Source: Larus michahellis
Taxonomy: Eukaryota; Chordata; Aves; Charadriiformes; Laridae
Assembly (NCBI RefSeq): GCF_964199755.1
Contig: NC_133903.1
Coordinates: 6,961,001 to 7,025,000, forward strand
DNA: 64,000 bases
Direction: 5' to 3'
The notes beneath the pieces are model-generated. The model was not told the DNA's origin and made no database searches. It worked only from the letters and a program-made list of their open reading frames with translations. Position 1 is the stretch's first letter. Each line of letters begins with the position of its first letter. The position numbers were made by a program, and so were the translations under genes. Shown here one piece after another: positions 27,101 to 42,100 of this stretch.

Positions 27101-30100
27101 CTGATCCTCACAGCCACTTCTCTCCTAAGACATATATCTGCCTATGCTTGAGTGGTCACAAGGGGCCCCTGTGCAGCCAGCGCTTTCAGTGAGCCCTGGA
27201 GTGGCAGAGCGTCCCTGCACCATGTTCAGGGACAGCTGCTGAGACTCTCATAGCTATCCCTTGGTGTTGGCTACCTATATGGCAGGTTCACAGGACATAC
27301 CTAAATGCATCTTCCCTTCTCTGGGACTCGCTCAGTTGTTTTCTACAATGCTATTCCCTGTGGCTTTGCACTTGGGTCTCTTTAATCCTGCCTTCTCATT
27401 GATGCCCACTACTTCTCTCTTTCAGCTAGCAATAACCACTATTAAGAATAACGATGTGAGGAAAAAGATGCTCACTCAGTTCACAGGAGACATCGAGGCA
27501 GAATTTCCAGCTTTCAGCCCTGCTGAATGGACTCGTTTGCTTGCAAGACTCGCTCTGCTACTGCCAAGTGCTGGCAAGGAGGACACCAAACTGTTCCTGT
27601 CCCACATTTCTGGTTGTGACAGTTTCAGAGCTCTGTAAGTACACAAGGGAAGTGTCCTCTTTACTGCATGCAAAATAAAAAAGGGGATCATCAGGAAAGA
27701 GCAAGGAATTGCCAGGGCTGCACTGTGCTAAAGAACATCTGTGCAAGAGCCCATCATTTAAAGAAACATTCCATCAGTCAAACAAAATAGCCAGAGTCAG
27801 ATCTTCCTTCCTTTGAGTAAAACTGTGCAAAAGCAAATAAAAATGTTTGCTAATATAGTACAAAGTCAATTATAATTTCTATTAAATAGATTTTACTTAT
27901 TTGTAAAATACTGCAACTAGGAGCAGTAAAACGAAAAAACATCAAGAAGAGATGAGAGGAAATATCCTGTCTAATGAAACAGATTAAACTGAGAAATAAA
28001 CTCCAAAGGGCAGCACTGGAAGGAAACCACACAGACAGTCACATCTGGGCCACACAAAGCAAGGAAGACTGTGCTGCCAACAACAGCCCTGCTTTGACCT
28101 AGGAAGTATGCAGGGAAAAAAAGAGCAGGGCTGGGCCCATAATAGACATTTCCAATCTGGTCTTGAATTTCCCTTTTCTGGCACAACTGTATTCTCAGGG
28201 GCTGGCATGGCACAGCCCTGCTTTTTGCATCCGTACAGCACTTGTGTACCTATAGCAAATGGTTCAGATCTAGCAGTTTGCACTGGCTATTCAGAAAACA
28301 CTCTGAAACGAATTTGGCAACACAGGGAGGGAGGCTAATTACCCATTTCATCAGCCGTTCAGGGGTTTAACTAATTCAGAAAGCACACAAAGAGATCACT
28401 AGGGGAGGCTGTACTATCACAGTCTCTAAGGACTTTTGACAACAGCCTAGACAAACGTCTGCACAGAGCTAATCCTGCCCTGGGGCACGGATCTCTCAAA
28501 GTGCCTTTGGCAGTCCAGTCTTTCACATACAGATTACAGCCGGTAAGAAAGGAGCAAAATGCCATTTCATAACAAGTAAGCTTTCCCTTCCTCTTTCTTT
28601 CATTTTGTGAAACTGTTTCTGCTGAATTTTCTCTCTCCCATGCACAGCATCATGGCACCAGCTAGAAAGCAGGAATTAAATCTTTCTCATGTGATTTTCC
28701 TCCACAGTGTGTCCTCCTTAAGCCAGGCATACACGTCCCTGTTGCCCATGAATCAGCAAGGCATCTGTAGCACTTTGCTGACCTTCCTTGAAAGCCAACA
28801 CACCACGACAGGTAACATGGGCCAAAACCTAAAATGGGTTTTTAGCATTCCTGTACATTCTAGCAAATCGGAGGGAAGGCGAGTGACACTCTCTTGTTCT
28901 CCTGTGCTGCAGGTTCTGCGTGTGCGTTGGGACAGGAAACAAGTCTGGAGTGGTTGCAGAAGAACTTGGGGGCATTTGCGTCCAATGCTCATTATGAAGA
29001 TTTCACCAGGTTAATGACAGACTTCAACGGGGTTAGTTTGTTTTCTAACTCAGACCTGAGAGCTTTGCCTTTGCTCAGGTCCTGCATCATGCTCTGCTAC
29101 AGCTCATTGCATGCACAAGGCTGAGCACACTCCTAGATGATCTAATTCAGTAAACAGACATTGCTCCAGCCATAGTAAAGCTCTTCTTCCCAACACAGGG
29201 AATCCAGCCAACTCCATGGCTTACGTCTCTGCCTGTTAGCAACATTTTACTTCTCTCTGATCATGTCCCATTGGTTTTGCAGCTCAGTGTAAGGGACAAT
29301 CTCACCGCTACCCAGCTTGCCCACGTATTTTTTGGCCCTGGAGTCCTGGATGATACCAGCATGGTTGAAACCCTCCTGGGCTCCCTGGAGAGCAGGCCAG
29401 CTCTGGACATCTCTGCCTTTGTTGCCGAGTTTGTGGCCACTGCTTCTCAGGTGAGATACCAACCCTTGCATGGGGATGTTGTTTTAGTACACAGTGAACT
29501 GAGAGAACAGCATCTTGCAGAAACTACTGGGCTTCAGCCCATATGGACCTAGAGAGTATCTTCCCAGAGCTGGTTCCCCTGTCAAACACGTTATTCCACC
29601 CAGACCCACGCACTTACTACAGCAAGAGCTACACAACTGCATCAGGTCACAGCTGATTTGTGTTCTTACTTGCTTTGTTTTGCAGGAAGGCTTATCATCC
29701 CTGGCAAATGTGCAAGTCCGAGATGCCATGTTCAGTGCCATCTTTCACAAACTCCAAGGGCAATTCCCTACTTTTAGCATTTCACAGTACAAGGACTGGT
29801 TCCAGAACAAGCTCAGCTTGTGGCTGGGCAGCATAAATGCCTCTGCCCTTGCAGCTATCCCAAGGAACATGCCTTGTAGAATATACCAAATTATGTGAGT
29901 ACCTCATTGCATGCATTCACTTCAACTTTCCCCCGCCTTCAGCTTTTGTACGTAGCAAGAGAATTCCCATGGCCCTGATTGGTCCTATCTGAACACAGAA
30001 ACAAAATTATATCATGGCACTTAAAATCCCAAGCTCACCCTTCCTTCCCATTTTCAATCCCAACAGCTTCATTCTCTCACAGCTCCAGTTTCTGATCAGG

Positions 30101-33100
30101 GCTGTGCCATCTCTATCCAACTACAAATTTGGCATAATAATGCTTGTTTAACAATGCAAACTCATCCAAAGGAAGAAGTTTGGTTACCACCGAGAAAACA
30201 GGCCATAGACTGCAGAGGTTTTGTGTGCAATCATGTTACAAACATTTGGTGACTTCAGTCACCAAAAACAAGGCTTTACTGCTATAATGAACCTCCTGCT
30301 TTCTCTTCTCTCACAGAATGGGTGGCTTAGAGGGCAGCTTTCAACAGATGTCTCCTGCTACCCACCGGGATGTTTACAGCTTTGCAAAGAGCTACCTGTC
30401 TGCTAAGGCTTCTCAAGAAGGTATGCTGAAGGCGTCCTGCCTTCATACTCACAAAATTATGGGATGCTGGGCATCTACCCATGAAAAAGACAATCCAATT
30501 AAAACTGGAAGATGTCAACTGCTTTTTGCTCTATAGCAAGGAGAGACAGAGAACAAAAGCATCTGCAGAAGCAGCTGTGTTTCTCCTTAAGGCTGGGACA
30601 AGCCCTGGTTTTAGTCATTGCCCCTCTCTGCGGTGGCAGCTCACCAGCTAAGAACTGGACCATTATTGGTACCTCTCTGGCTACCATTACCACAATATCC
30701 CAGAACCTCCCAAATTTAACATTCTGACCCCTATGCCTTTGCCAAAAGATATGGGAATGCCAGGTATACTTACATGGCTGAAGGTACACATTGGGCATTA
30801 GTCACTTCAGTGATGTCAATATCATCGAGGGATTTAGGCACCCAGATGTTTTGGGCAACTCCTGTATCAGGACAGTCTTACTATTCCCACAGGAGAACCA
30901 TGGGACCAAACTGCTGGTTATATCGCCCTTGAATTATGCTTTGTTTAAAAGGTGGCGCATGCGTTGAGAACACCGGGGGAAACTTGGGTTGGCTACAAAC
31001 AAATCTGGGCTCCTTCAGCTCCTTGGCTACATACAGAGACCTGACTGACATGAATGCAGATTTCAGCATTGTAAGTAACTCTGCAAGACAGAGCCCTGTG
31101 CAAGGCTCAAATCCTGCCTGACAGCCCTTCACAGCTAGCAAACACTCCTGCTGTAAGGCAAGGACGGTAATTTTAATATTTGATTTCACAGGTTGATGCT
31201 GTGACAGGACTCAGCCCAGAGCAACTGGCAGCTTACACACTGGCTAGCGATGTCCTGCGTGACATGGACAAAGCAGGCAAGGTCTTCAGCTCTCTGACCT
31301 CTCACACCATTGGGGATTTCATGGATGCATTCAATGCAGCTGCAAAGCAGGTAGCAACTTCACCTCCTGTTCAAGAGGCTGGAATAAAACAGTTTACACA
31401 TGAAGTGCGTGCTAATGTGGGAGCTAAGTTCCAAGTGCAGAAAGAGGCCACAAATCTTAATTAGTCTAGGACCCATCCTGGTAGGGATGCAGATTCTCTG
31501 CAATGCTGCCACTCTTTAACCTCGTAGGAACGTCAGTGTTGTCACAAAGACTAACAAGTCTCAGGGAAAGAATGAAGGAGTCATTGTGCAGGCACTGTAT
31601 TATGGTCTCCTTGATCCAACCGTAACAGCCCTGTATCCTCCACTACCTATAGCCATGAGCATCCTCAGAGTATCCCCAGGATCCTGTACCCATAGGCCAC
31701 ATGCTGGAGATGAGCAGCACGCAGGCAGTTTGTGTATGTGCACCCTTAACTGCCCAGGAAGAGCTGAGCCCTGGACACACAGTCACTGCCGCCCCACATG
31801 CAAGTGAGCAGACAAACCACCAAAAAACACACACACAGCAGCAATCTTTGCATTTGCAAATTAAGTTAATTACATCTTCTTGTCTTAAGACGAGTCTCCA
31901 GTAGGGTTACCTCAGAACTGTAGCATACTTCTTGGCCCTCAGTTCAACTCCTTTTTACCAGTCGCAGTTAATATAAACTGCATTGTGCACTTTTAATGAT
32001 GTCTTTTTCTTTTGGTTGAAGCATAATCTGACTCAGATTCCTCATGGTGACATGAGACGATTCATCCTGGGGCAGATCTTCTGTCACTTAAGCACGGTAT
32101 TTGAGCTCTTCTCTACTGCGGACTACGTTGCATGGTTTGGAGGAAGGCTTGGCCTCTTCCTGAGCAGCCTCAATGCACAGAATCTCGGCTTCTTACCCAG
32201 TGACATGACATGCGACTCTCTTGCAGCCATGTAGGTATCAAGTCCGTTATCATTTCAGTGACACTCTTCTTACTTCTCTCTTTGCCTGCAAAGATGGGAG
32301 CTCAACCACTAGGTGAGGAGAGCAGCTTCCAGTATCCCAAACATCCAGTGCCAAAGCTGAGATTCTCATTTGGTAAATACCATTATGATCTTACTTGGCT
32401 ACCGCTGCAGTTTCACATTTCAGGCCACAAACAGAAGACCCTAAGCAGAAACTCTCCTTCACTCACATACACCTGCAAATCCACATAAAACCAACCAAAG
32501 AGCCTAATCTCCTGAAGAAGCACTTTTGGTCACACTCTGATTGATGTGTCTGTTCCCTGGCATCAAGGGAGTGGAAACATCCCCCGAATGCAGCCCTAGC
32601 ACCTTTCCACTCACTGGCAGAGAGCTCTGCAGATTCTGTCCCAGTGGCTGTGGATTACTTGGTTGTGGCTGTCTTACCCTGACTATTCATGTCCTGCAGA
32701 GTGAAGATTCTGAATGAACACAAAGCCCAAGGGCCCTATGAGAACCCAGAGCACATCTACTCCTTTATAAAAAGAGTTCTTCACTTCCAACTGCAGAACT
32801 CAGGTAACAAACATCTAGGCCTGCTCTCTCCAGGTATTCAGGAACACAGAAAGGTAGAAAGATTCAACCACCTCATAAAGCGTCCTTGATTTCAGGTGAC
32901 ATGCAGACCTGCTCTTTCTGTGGGAAAGAGTCATTTTTTTATTTTAGCAATCTGACAGTTAAGTGCATAACCAGTGCTAGGCCTTTAGGGTCTCCCGAAG
33001 TCAGCAGACAGAGAAGCATCTCTACCTTTGGATAAGCTGCTTCCCTGGAGAATAAATGTACTGAATCTCCTGCTAATTCTTAATGGAGTCCTCCCTCACT

Positions 33101-36100
33101 CCTCGGCCTGCTGCTTAGCCCTTCAGCTCACAGTGGTCAGCAAAAAGTACCATACTTCTCTTTAGAGGACTGAAACCTCTCTCAGATGGCGCAGAGCTGA
33201 GGTCAAAAAGCAGCCGCTGTATCAAGAATGAGCCTAGAACATACGGACATGGAAGGAATGTGGCAACCCAAGTATGCTCAAAGGCTAAATGATTCCCCCT
33301 TCCACTGTCTGGTAGGGTTTGGATCCCAGAGGGAACTTGCAACATGAACTATTATACATATTTCACTGTCAGTGGGGACTCACAGTGTTACAAGCTTCTG
33401 CGATTCCGCAAAAGAAACGATGTATCTTCTGAGCTTTGCTTTTCCTTTTGTAGGCTCCGCCTGCACCCAGGGCACTGCCACAGACAGGGAATGGCTGCTA
33501 CAGTATTTTGGTTTATTCACTGCTTTCGGATCATACTCAGATTTTGCAACACTGAAGAGCAACTTCCATGGGGTAAGGGCTAGATATGAAATATCTGGCA
33601 TTTTATTCTTTGCCATTAGGCTGACAGGGACAGAGTTCAACTGGATTAGTTTGTTATTTGTGTTGCTCATTTTCTCCTATGTGCTTCCATTTTTTTCTCA
33701 TTAAGTTTCTTCTTGTTAAGTTTTAATGCTAAAATAGTGTCAAAAGCACTGCCTCTAGGAGATAATCATCTTATCTGGAGAATACAAATTCAGTAGGAAG
33801 ACAAGAATTTCGATGACAAGCTCCAAACAGCAGTGGCTGATAAGTCACAGGAAGAACAGATAGTAAATTATAGATGGTCTGCTGAGAACATTCTCACAAA
33901 TCACCTGTCTATCAGCAGAGAACAGATACTATTAATTTAATCCCAATAAACACTGTGTGCTGCTTGTTGTCTGAAACCCTGTCCAGAGAGAAGTTAATGT
34001 TCCTTATAGGTGAATGCTCGGGTGGGTTGAGAGAGATGAGCAGGAGAGAATGCTGCCTCCAGGCCTCACTCTGTGCTCCCTCTTCTTCAGCATGACTCCC
34101 TAGACCTTTTCTCAGCTGAGGCACTGGCCCAGCTAACTGTTCAGAGCAAGACCATCTACAGCCCCTCAGCCATCCGGAAGGTCCTGGAGGTAATCAGGAA
34201 CAAAGAGGAGCCCCTCCACTACCTCAGTGTCTTCCTAGAGGACTTCAACACTTTTGTCCTGAAGGTAAGTAACCCAAGTGCCTGTGATGACCAAGTCCTG
34301 GGGGGCAGAACAGGTCACAGGTGAACTTTCAGACTTCCAACTCTGGGACTCTCACGGCCAGATATAAAATAAATCTGGAAGATAACCTAGAAGGAGTTCC
34401 TCCTGCTCCAGTATGATCTTGTCTCAGTCTAGCTCTTACTCCAGTTTAACTTCTGTGCACAGAGCGGTGTAAAATGTTCTTCCTCAGAGGAACTTTGGGA
34501 AGCACACCCACCACTCCAACCTAGAGCCAGGATATAAACAGTAAGGGTTTCTTTACTGCCGATCTGTGGCAGTTTAACGACTTATGAAAGGTTCTGGACC
34601 AGGCCCCTAAAATTGTTAGCATCCATTAAAACATTTGTGTATGAGCAAGCAAGAAAAAGACTGCTGCTTGCCCTACTCCTGGCTGGGCTGAGGACAAGTT
34701 AACAATAAGCCAAGCTGAGAAGCCTGAGCGTGCCCCAGCCTCGCTTTATACGCTTGTGACCACTCTGCTGACTGCCATAACAAAAGCAGTGGCTGTGGGA
34801 GTGCAAGGGAAAGGAAATTCAAGCACCTGGCCTGCTTCACTGTCCAACTCTGTTGACAAAAGAAAACCTGAATTGTCAAGGTCAACTCCCCAACAAGGCC
34901 GCAGCCAGGCCATATTTCCAACTTTTATTGTTAAAAGGAGAGGAAGGAAGGGGAGGAGAGCAACAAAGAAAAGAAATTGTGGTTATTTTGGCAATTTTTC
35001 CTTCACCACTTTTTTCGGCTTAGCTTCAATATTCAAGGCTTTCTAACAGCTCTGCTCATCATCTGCTTCAATTTCTTCCTCCTTCCTCAGAGCTCTGATT
35101 TCCTAGGAAGCACTAAGGTTCGAGAAACAATGCTAATGATGACAGCGGAGATCATCTTCCCACAAATTACTGACATGTCCCTGGAAGACACATCAATGTG
35201 GCTGCACAGGCTGCACGTCCTGCTCCCCCATGTGAACGCAACAGTGCTGGAGCTGCTGCCCCTCAGCATGCCGTGCCCTTACTACCAAGCTTTGTAAGTG
35301 CCTGCCCGCAGCGCTGCAGCTGCTTTAGCTTTGTGTTGCTACATGAGCAGTCACTCTTGCATCACTAGTTATCTATCAATCAGGCAATTTTACCTTCATG
35401 TTTGGCATCGAGTACAACCAAAATCAGACAGTGACTCTGCTCTAAAGGGGGCATTTTCTTGTAGACGGATAACAAATACTAATCCTTAGTCTCAAACACA
35501 CCATAAATTATATAGCCCAGGAGAAACTAAAACTGATGACCCACATGCTACAGGCCAACTACTAGCATCTGCCACCTTGGTTTGTCAGCATTAAGAAGTT
35601 CTCCTCACCCCACTACGCTGATCTCCACTGCTTTGCTCACATAGAAATCACCTGTTATATGGTTTCTTCCCCAGCATTGCGGCAATCGATGGAGTCTACC
35701 CAGTGTTGTCAGCAAGGAAGAAACACGATGTGTATGAATTTCAGAAGGCCTATTTGACAGCCCAGTTCACAGACTCAGGTAAGGTGCCTACGCATAAGTT
35801 CCCAGTAAAGCACTAGTATTCGTATGGAGCATCTTTTGTATTCCAAATATTGAAGATTTTTACACCTAACAATCACACTTCTTCCCAACACTGAGATTCG
35901 GTCACTTCTGCTGTTCACAACAACCCTGTGAATGAGGAAGGGAAATCACTTCTCCTTTTGAGCTACAGGGAATACTGGTGTAAGGAGGTACAATATTATA
36001 GAATGAATAGGATATAAGCAGAGAAATAGGATTTCCATTTGGTGTAACCATTTCCCCAGTCTGGAAGTGAATCAGAGTGCAGAAGATCAGACCCTGCACT

Positions 36101-39100
36101 TGCAATAGGAAGATTAGACATTCTTCTGCTAGCAGATATTTAGCCATTCACATTAAGGATACCTAGATGCCTCCTTCAGTATATGTTGTGGCTTTTAACG
36201 CTTTGGATCTGTTTTGGTTACAGGATCAGCGTGCCAGGATGGAACAACTGGGACCAAAGACTGGTTGCAAAAGAATCTGGGAGAGATCTGTTCAGTAGCT
36301 AAACTAAGTGAACTTCAAACCTTTCACCCAGACATCACTGGAGTAAGTTTTACTAGTCTATGCACTGAGCAACAGTAGAATTAGCACCAGTTTCCAAGCA
36401 AAACAGATCGCCTCCTGGGCTTTGCACTTACAATAATCAGTAAGGGGAAGATGCAGGTGATTCCTCACACCGTGGCTGCATCTCTTAAAGCTGGGATCAG
36501 CTTGGGTTTATACGGTAGAGTTTACTAGATATGACCCATGTGCAGCATCAGGGATTGAAATACACATTCCAGCTGCTTGCCCTTCTCTTTACAGCCTCTC
36601 TTTGATGAAAGATATTAATTGTTATCACTGGTTATCAGAACCAATACTAAGAGCCTGAGATATGTCTGAAATACAGAGGCATACTCCGCTACGAGTGGTG
36701 AGGGAAACTTCTTTTAAGTAATCTTTAAAATCAAACTGGCTTAAAGGTCACAGTAAAATTGCTAATGTGGGTATTGCCTTCCCTAATTCCTCCAGAGAAT
36801 GACTCTTCAAATTACACTTTGTCTTCAAAGATACTAGAAGTTATTTGCTCAGGTCTACCAAAATACCAGATACATTCTAGTATTCTGAGTTTAGTCTAAT
36901 CAGTAGCAATGAGTTGCATATCCCGAGGACACACTGAATTAATCTTTCAAGTTGCCTACATTATGATACCAAGCTGTAACTACAACAATGTAAATGATGC
37001 ATTAAGAAAAGGTGTGACAAAGGGCAACATCAGTAAGACCAACAGGAATTGAATCCTGCTAGACTAGTATTTGATTGGGATGTATGTGTCTAAACGTTAT
37101 TAGAATATTGTTGTCACAGCAAAGACAGAAATTGCATTAATGTAATAATTCAAGTACAACTTGAAAATCCAACAATTATGCTTTCATGTGAAAAACAAAG
37201 ATTTTCCCTTCATATGATGTTCTAAAAAAAAAAAAAAAACAAACCTCCACAGCTGTAAAACATGCCTTAGACAATGTTTTAACTTCACACACTGTGTAAG
37301 CCAGTGCTAGTATTTATTAAAATGCTGATTTTGTTTAAAGAATGGGTGTGACACTACCTACACAATCACCAATAAAAGTAATGTTAAACAACACACTTGG
37401 TATGTTTCATATTGTTTCAGACAATCTTACTGGTGGTACTTAAATTAAATTGACAATGTAGGTAGTGGTACAAATATACTAGTTGCTACTGGTTGAACTA
37501 AACTAAAAAGTTTGTAATCCCAAAACATAAACCAGTTCACTAACTACTAACGGTGAAAGCACAACCCATTACTGTATGCCAGGCAGACACACAAGAGCTT
37601 TTGTAAGGGAGTTATACTGATAAAGAAAACCTCCAATTTTGACATTTAGATTAATCCTATGCACCAACATTATCAAAATTCACCACAATTCCCCTATTTA
37701 CTTGAAGTTAAGTCAGAAGATAAACATACTGTTCCATACAAAATATCTTAGCCTACCACATCCACAGCATCTCAACAACTTCCAGCAAAATCTTGAAAAA
37801 TACAACTTGTCTGTGTTCACATTTGCCATCTGCACCACAGCAGCTCAATCCAATATTGCCATTCATTCTGCAGCTGAAGCTCTCAAAGGAGAAATGCTGA
37901 TGTGAGTGTCTTGCAGACATTCACTCTGATTAGCAAGTTCCCTGCCAAATGCTGCCACATTAAAAATCCTTCATTTTCATCACAGAAAGTGACCTCTCTC
38001 TGTCTTTGAACATACGCTATAGCAAAGAACCATCTTCTTTCAAAACCACGGTGAGAGGTTTCTGGTCTATCAACAATGCCTCAAAAAGGCTTGCAAGTCA
38101 GAGACTTTACCATTGCTTTGATGTCATTTCCTGTTCTCTTATGATCTACCTCATTCTGTGAGGAACGATACTGTATCGGAACGCATAATATGAAACCCAT
38201 CAGGGCTTGGGGAAAGCCTTGATTCATCTAACCTCCTCAGCACAGCACGCTCTGTAACTTTTTAGCAATGACTGCTTTGCTTTCAAATACAGTGCTGAAA
38301 GCCTTTACGTGTGAATTTTTCAGAGCAGCTAGAAAAAAAGCACCTTTCCCCCCCTCAGCAAAATAAACCATTTTATATGAGGAGAAAGAAAACAGAGCAA
38401 TGTTACTTCAACACCACTTTTACAGAATCACATTTCAGAACAAGGTTGCCTTTTAACTGGATAGACAATGGCACACAACCACATTCAGTCTGGCAACGTC
38501 CCACATCTTCACCTTGATAAAGAAGATATTGCATTTACACCAGCATTACACAGCTCAGCTTCCTGCTGCTTTTTATTTAAATTCCCAGAGAGCAGACAGT
38601 ACTGTCTGGGCTAACCCAAGGTGTAAGAATCCCTGGAACAAAAATCTACTACCTAATATGACAGGTAGAGAGAGATAAAGACTCAGCATACATTCAATTT
38701 TACAAACAACTGAGCTAAGCACTAATTGCAAGCCAGCCTTACCTAAAGCCTTTTAACATGGCAATAATTATTTGGAAGTTTTATTTAGGGTCTTAAAGAC
38801 TGGAGCAGGTAACGTCCTACGAACGGTCTCAGCCAAGGCATCCCCACCAAAGGGATTAGTGTAGAAAAGAAGGCAGCAAGAAAATGGTCAAGACAGAGCA
38901 GGGGAAGGTGGGAGGAAAAAGGAAACTGAAGTGATGAGGTGGAAGAGAAAGGGCTATTGCAGATGGATGCTGCGCACAGGAGACAGTGGAAGCTGAAAAT
39001 CCAAAAGAATATTCCTTGACAAATCTAAATCAACAATTGTTAACCAACTACAGGTTTTCAGGCAGTTTTATGAGATTCTCCTTAAAGCGTAAAAGGTACA

Positions 39101-42100
39101 GACTATACTTAAACTAATTAACGAGCTAAACACTTCACAGGCAAGGAACTCCTGCTCATACGTAACAGCCCGTTTCCAGGGGGATATCCAACATTCTCCC
39201 CTGAAAAGCTTTTTACATAAAACTGAAGGGGTTTTCACCCTCATCCTCCCTACAGCTGTGGCACCAGACTATTCACACCTCACTGTTCCATAAGGAAATG
39301 TGGATCTGCCCTGGCATAGCCTACTTTTTGTCTCCTTCTCAAAGCGCGCTGCCCGCAAACATCTGTGGTACCACAAAAACATTCTCTCTCCCTGACTGTC
39401 TGGTGGAGGACTTTGCTTTAGAGCCACTTGGTAGCCACAGCCCTCAGACAACTCTTTTACATGTGTTTCTTCTCAGTTTAAAGTTCCTGATCTCGATACC
39501 CCAGAAGAGATGGCACAGTTGACTGTTAACTCAACACTGACCAGCCTGGAAGATACGCTCTCAATCCTGGCAATACTTGAGTGTGGATCTTATAACACAG
39601 TTGACAGATACATGAGGCAGTTTAACATGTGTGCTCGCCAGGTCAGTCCTAACAGATCCCAGGTATTCTCCAACTCTCGTGTCACTGTACTAGAGGAAGG
39701 TCTATACCATGATGAACTGCCTCCATTGTACAGCTCACATTATGCTCCGAATGTAACGGCAGCTGTCTACATGTAACAGAGCTGAAAGGCAGAGAGAAGC
39801 TGTGGTAAATACTAGACAACTTTATAAGGAGAGATCTCAGCAAGGGGCAAGAAAGCGATCAAGGAAATAGACTTAAACCCGGATAGGCAATTTAATTTAA
39901 TTACAATAATGCTGCAGATGTTCCTTTGGTAGCCTCTTCCGATTTAAATGCTTATCCAGAACCACAAGCTGTACTGATGGGTTTGCTCTTCTTTATACCA
40001 CAGGCAAATCTGACCTCATTACCCAGCATGCTGGTTAGAGACGCGATACTGAGGACAGTACTACTAAAGCTAAGACCTGAACTCCAAAACTTCTCCAGCG
40101 AAAGCTGGGCAACCTGGTTCCAGCAGCAGCTGCCCTTATTGCTATCTGGTATTAACAAAACCTATCTGGCATGGCTGGGGACCAACATCTCTTGTGATTC
40201 CTATCAAGCAATGTGAGTTTACCACAACTCTTAGGGTTATGACAGCATGGCAGTTAAAAGTTAGAGCTTCAGCTGAGACCTCCACATTTTGGATTTCTAA
40301 GATGGAAGGACTGAGCTCTGACTCCCTTACTGTTCTGTCTATTAGCTGAAACCAACACAGAACCACTAGGCAGGAATCGCATAGAGATCTTCCAGGTCAC
40401 TCAATTTGCTTGTCACTGCTGAAAGGCTGTGAGTAAGTCCCATATATTCTAAAATGTTTTTCTGTTCATATAAATGGAAATATTCACAAACTACTTCTGT
40501 GAAGTCCCATTACGAGATATGACAACCGCAGGCACCACCCAGGCCACACAGAAGGTTGGAAACAATGGGTCAGCTTCCTTAAAACTCCAAACAAATGCAG
40601 TTCCTTTCTAAACACGTCCTCTTTTATTTCCCAGCATCAAAGGATTCAACATCGCTTATGAGGCTCTTTCACCTTCCAGCAAAATTGAAATATATAACAG
40701 CTACATTAAAACCTATCTGAGCCAACAATCACATTCAACAGGTAACAGCACCAAAGAAGTAGAATAATTTAAAAACCCAAAGGACAGAGAGTGATCACGG
40801 AGTTTGTTTCCAGGCTACAAAATATCAGTTATGGGTTCCTACCTTCACTCAGCCGTCCATGTGGCTGGAGCCAACTTCACTGTGCAGGAATAAAGCAGGC
40901 CCGGACTCAATTCAAAGTCTCCTTGGAGTGGTCCTGTCTGTGGGTCCTACTTGCACTGCATGGGGATATTTCCCAGAGATAGAATCAGCTCCAATTCAGG
41001 CTCTTAATTCAATAAATAATCTAAAACAGTCATCACCCACGGGAATGGTGTCCTACTTCCGTGCCTTTCGTTAGCATCATCATGGCTGCCCTGAAAGGAC
41101 AGGTTGTCTTAGTTTGTAACACTGCCTTGTCAATAGACCTGTAGGTTTTTTTCCCCTCTTTCTAGGGATTGCCTGTGACATCCAAAGAGGAATGGGAAAC
41201 TGGATTGATATAAATCTTGGAAAATTCATACAACAATCCTCCATGCAAGGTCTTGTTTGCTTCAATGCCAAATTTAAGGTACTGAGCTGAAAGTCTGTAC
41301 AGAGTGATCAGCAATGCCACAGTTCATTCTTAGTAACAACATGTACTGGGCTTCAGAGGAATTAAGATTTCCTACACAAAGGCCAAATCACAGCCCAAGA
41401 TGTCATCAATCATGTCCCTAATACATTCATAGGCCTTAATCCAGAAGAAATCAACATAACACAGTAAAATCGAGCACTGCTGCTAGCTCTGCCTTGGAGA
41501 CACCACTATCTCTGTACAGATCAGGGCCAGGCTCGTGCACAATCCCACCTGCACTCTGCCTGGGAACAGCTAACAGGATCCAAGCATTGCTGTATGGCTT
41601 AAGTCTCTAATATGTAATTACAGAATGAGCAACTCCACATAATTTTGTGTGAACGTACCTAATTCTTGTATCATTTTTTCTGCGTAGGAACTAAGTGCTC
41701 AGAGCCTGAAAGATTTGCTGGGACCTAATTTTGGGTTAGACCTTGAAGCAGGTTATTCACAACAGCCATCAGCAGGTGAGTGAAAGAGGACTCAGGAGTT
41801 ACCATCAAGTTTTTCCTAGTACTGACACCCTTACCTTTGTTTAGGATACAAACAATTTCCAAAAGGCTTATATCTGCATAGCAAAAGCATACAAAAAGGT
41901 TATTCCTTGTCTGCCTCACAGCAAATTCTCTCCCACTGTATAGAAAATAGTAGCTTATCACATGAAAGTAATTATGTGCCACATTTTGCAGTGGAACCTC
42001 CTGGCATAAACTCTGCTGTAAACTCAGTAACACTGCACAAAATACCGCATCTAGGGTCAACTGGAAAGTCGCAGTGGGTCACACTTAGTTCACTGCGAAG

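Noticed and set aside
37639..37905. Candidate extra exon ending in gtgag
   Set aside because: It resembles the end of a C exon only by its donor. It lacks WF, LPS and Cys patterns, and the A13-B13 phase is already continuous without it.
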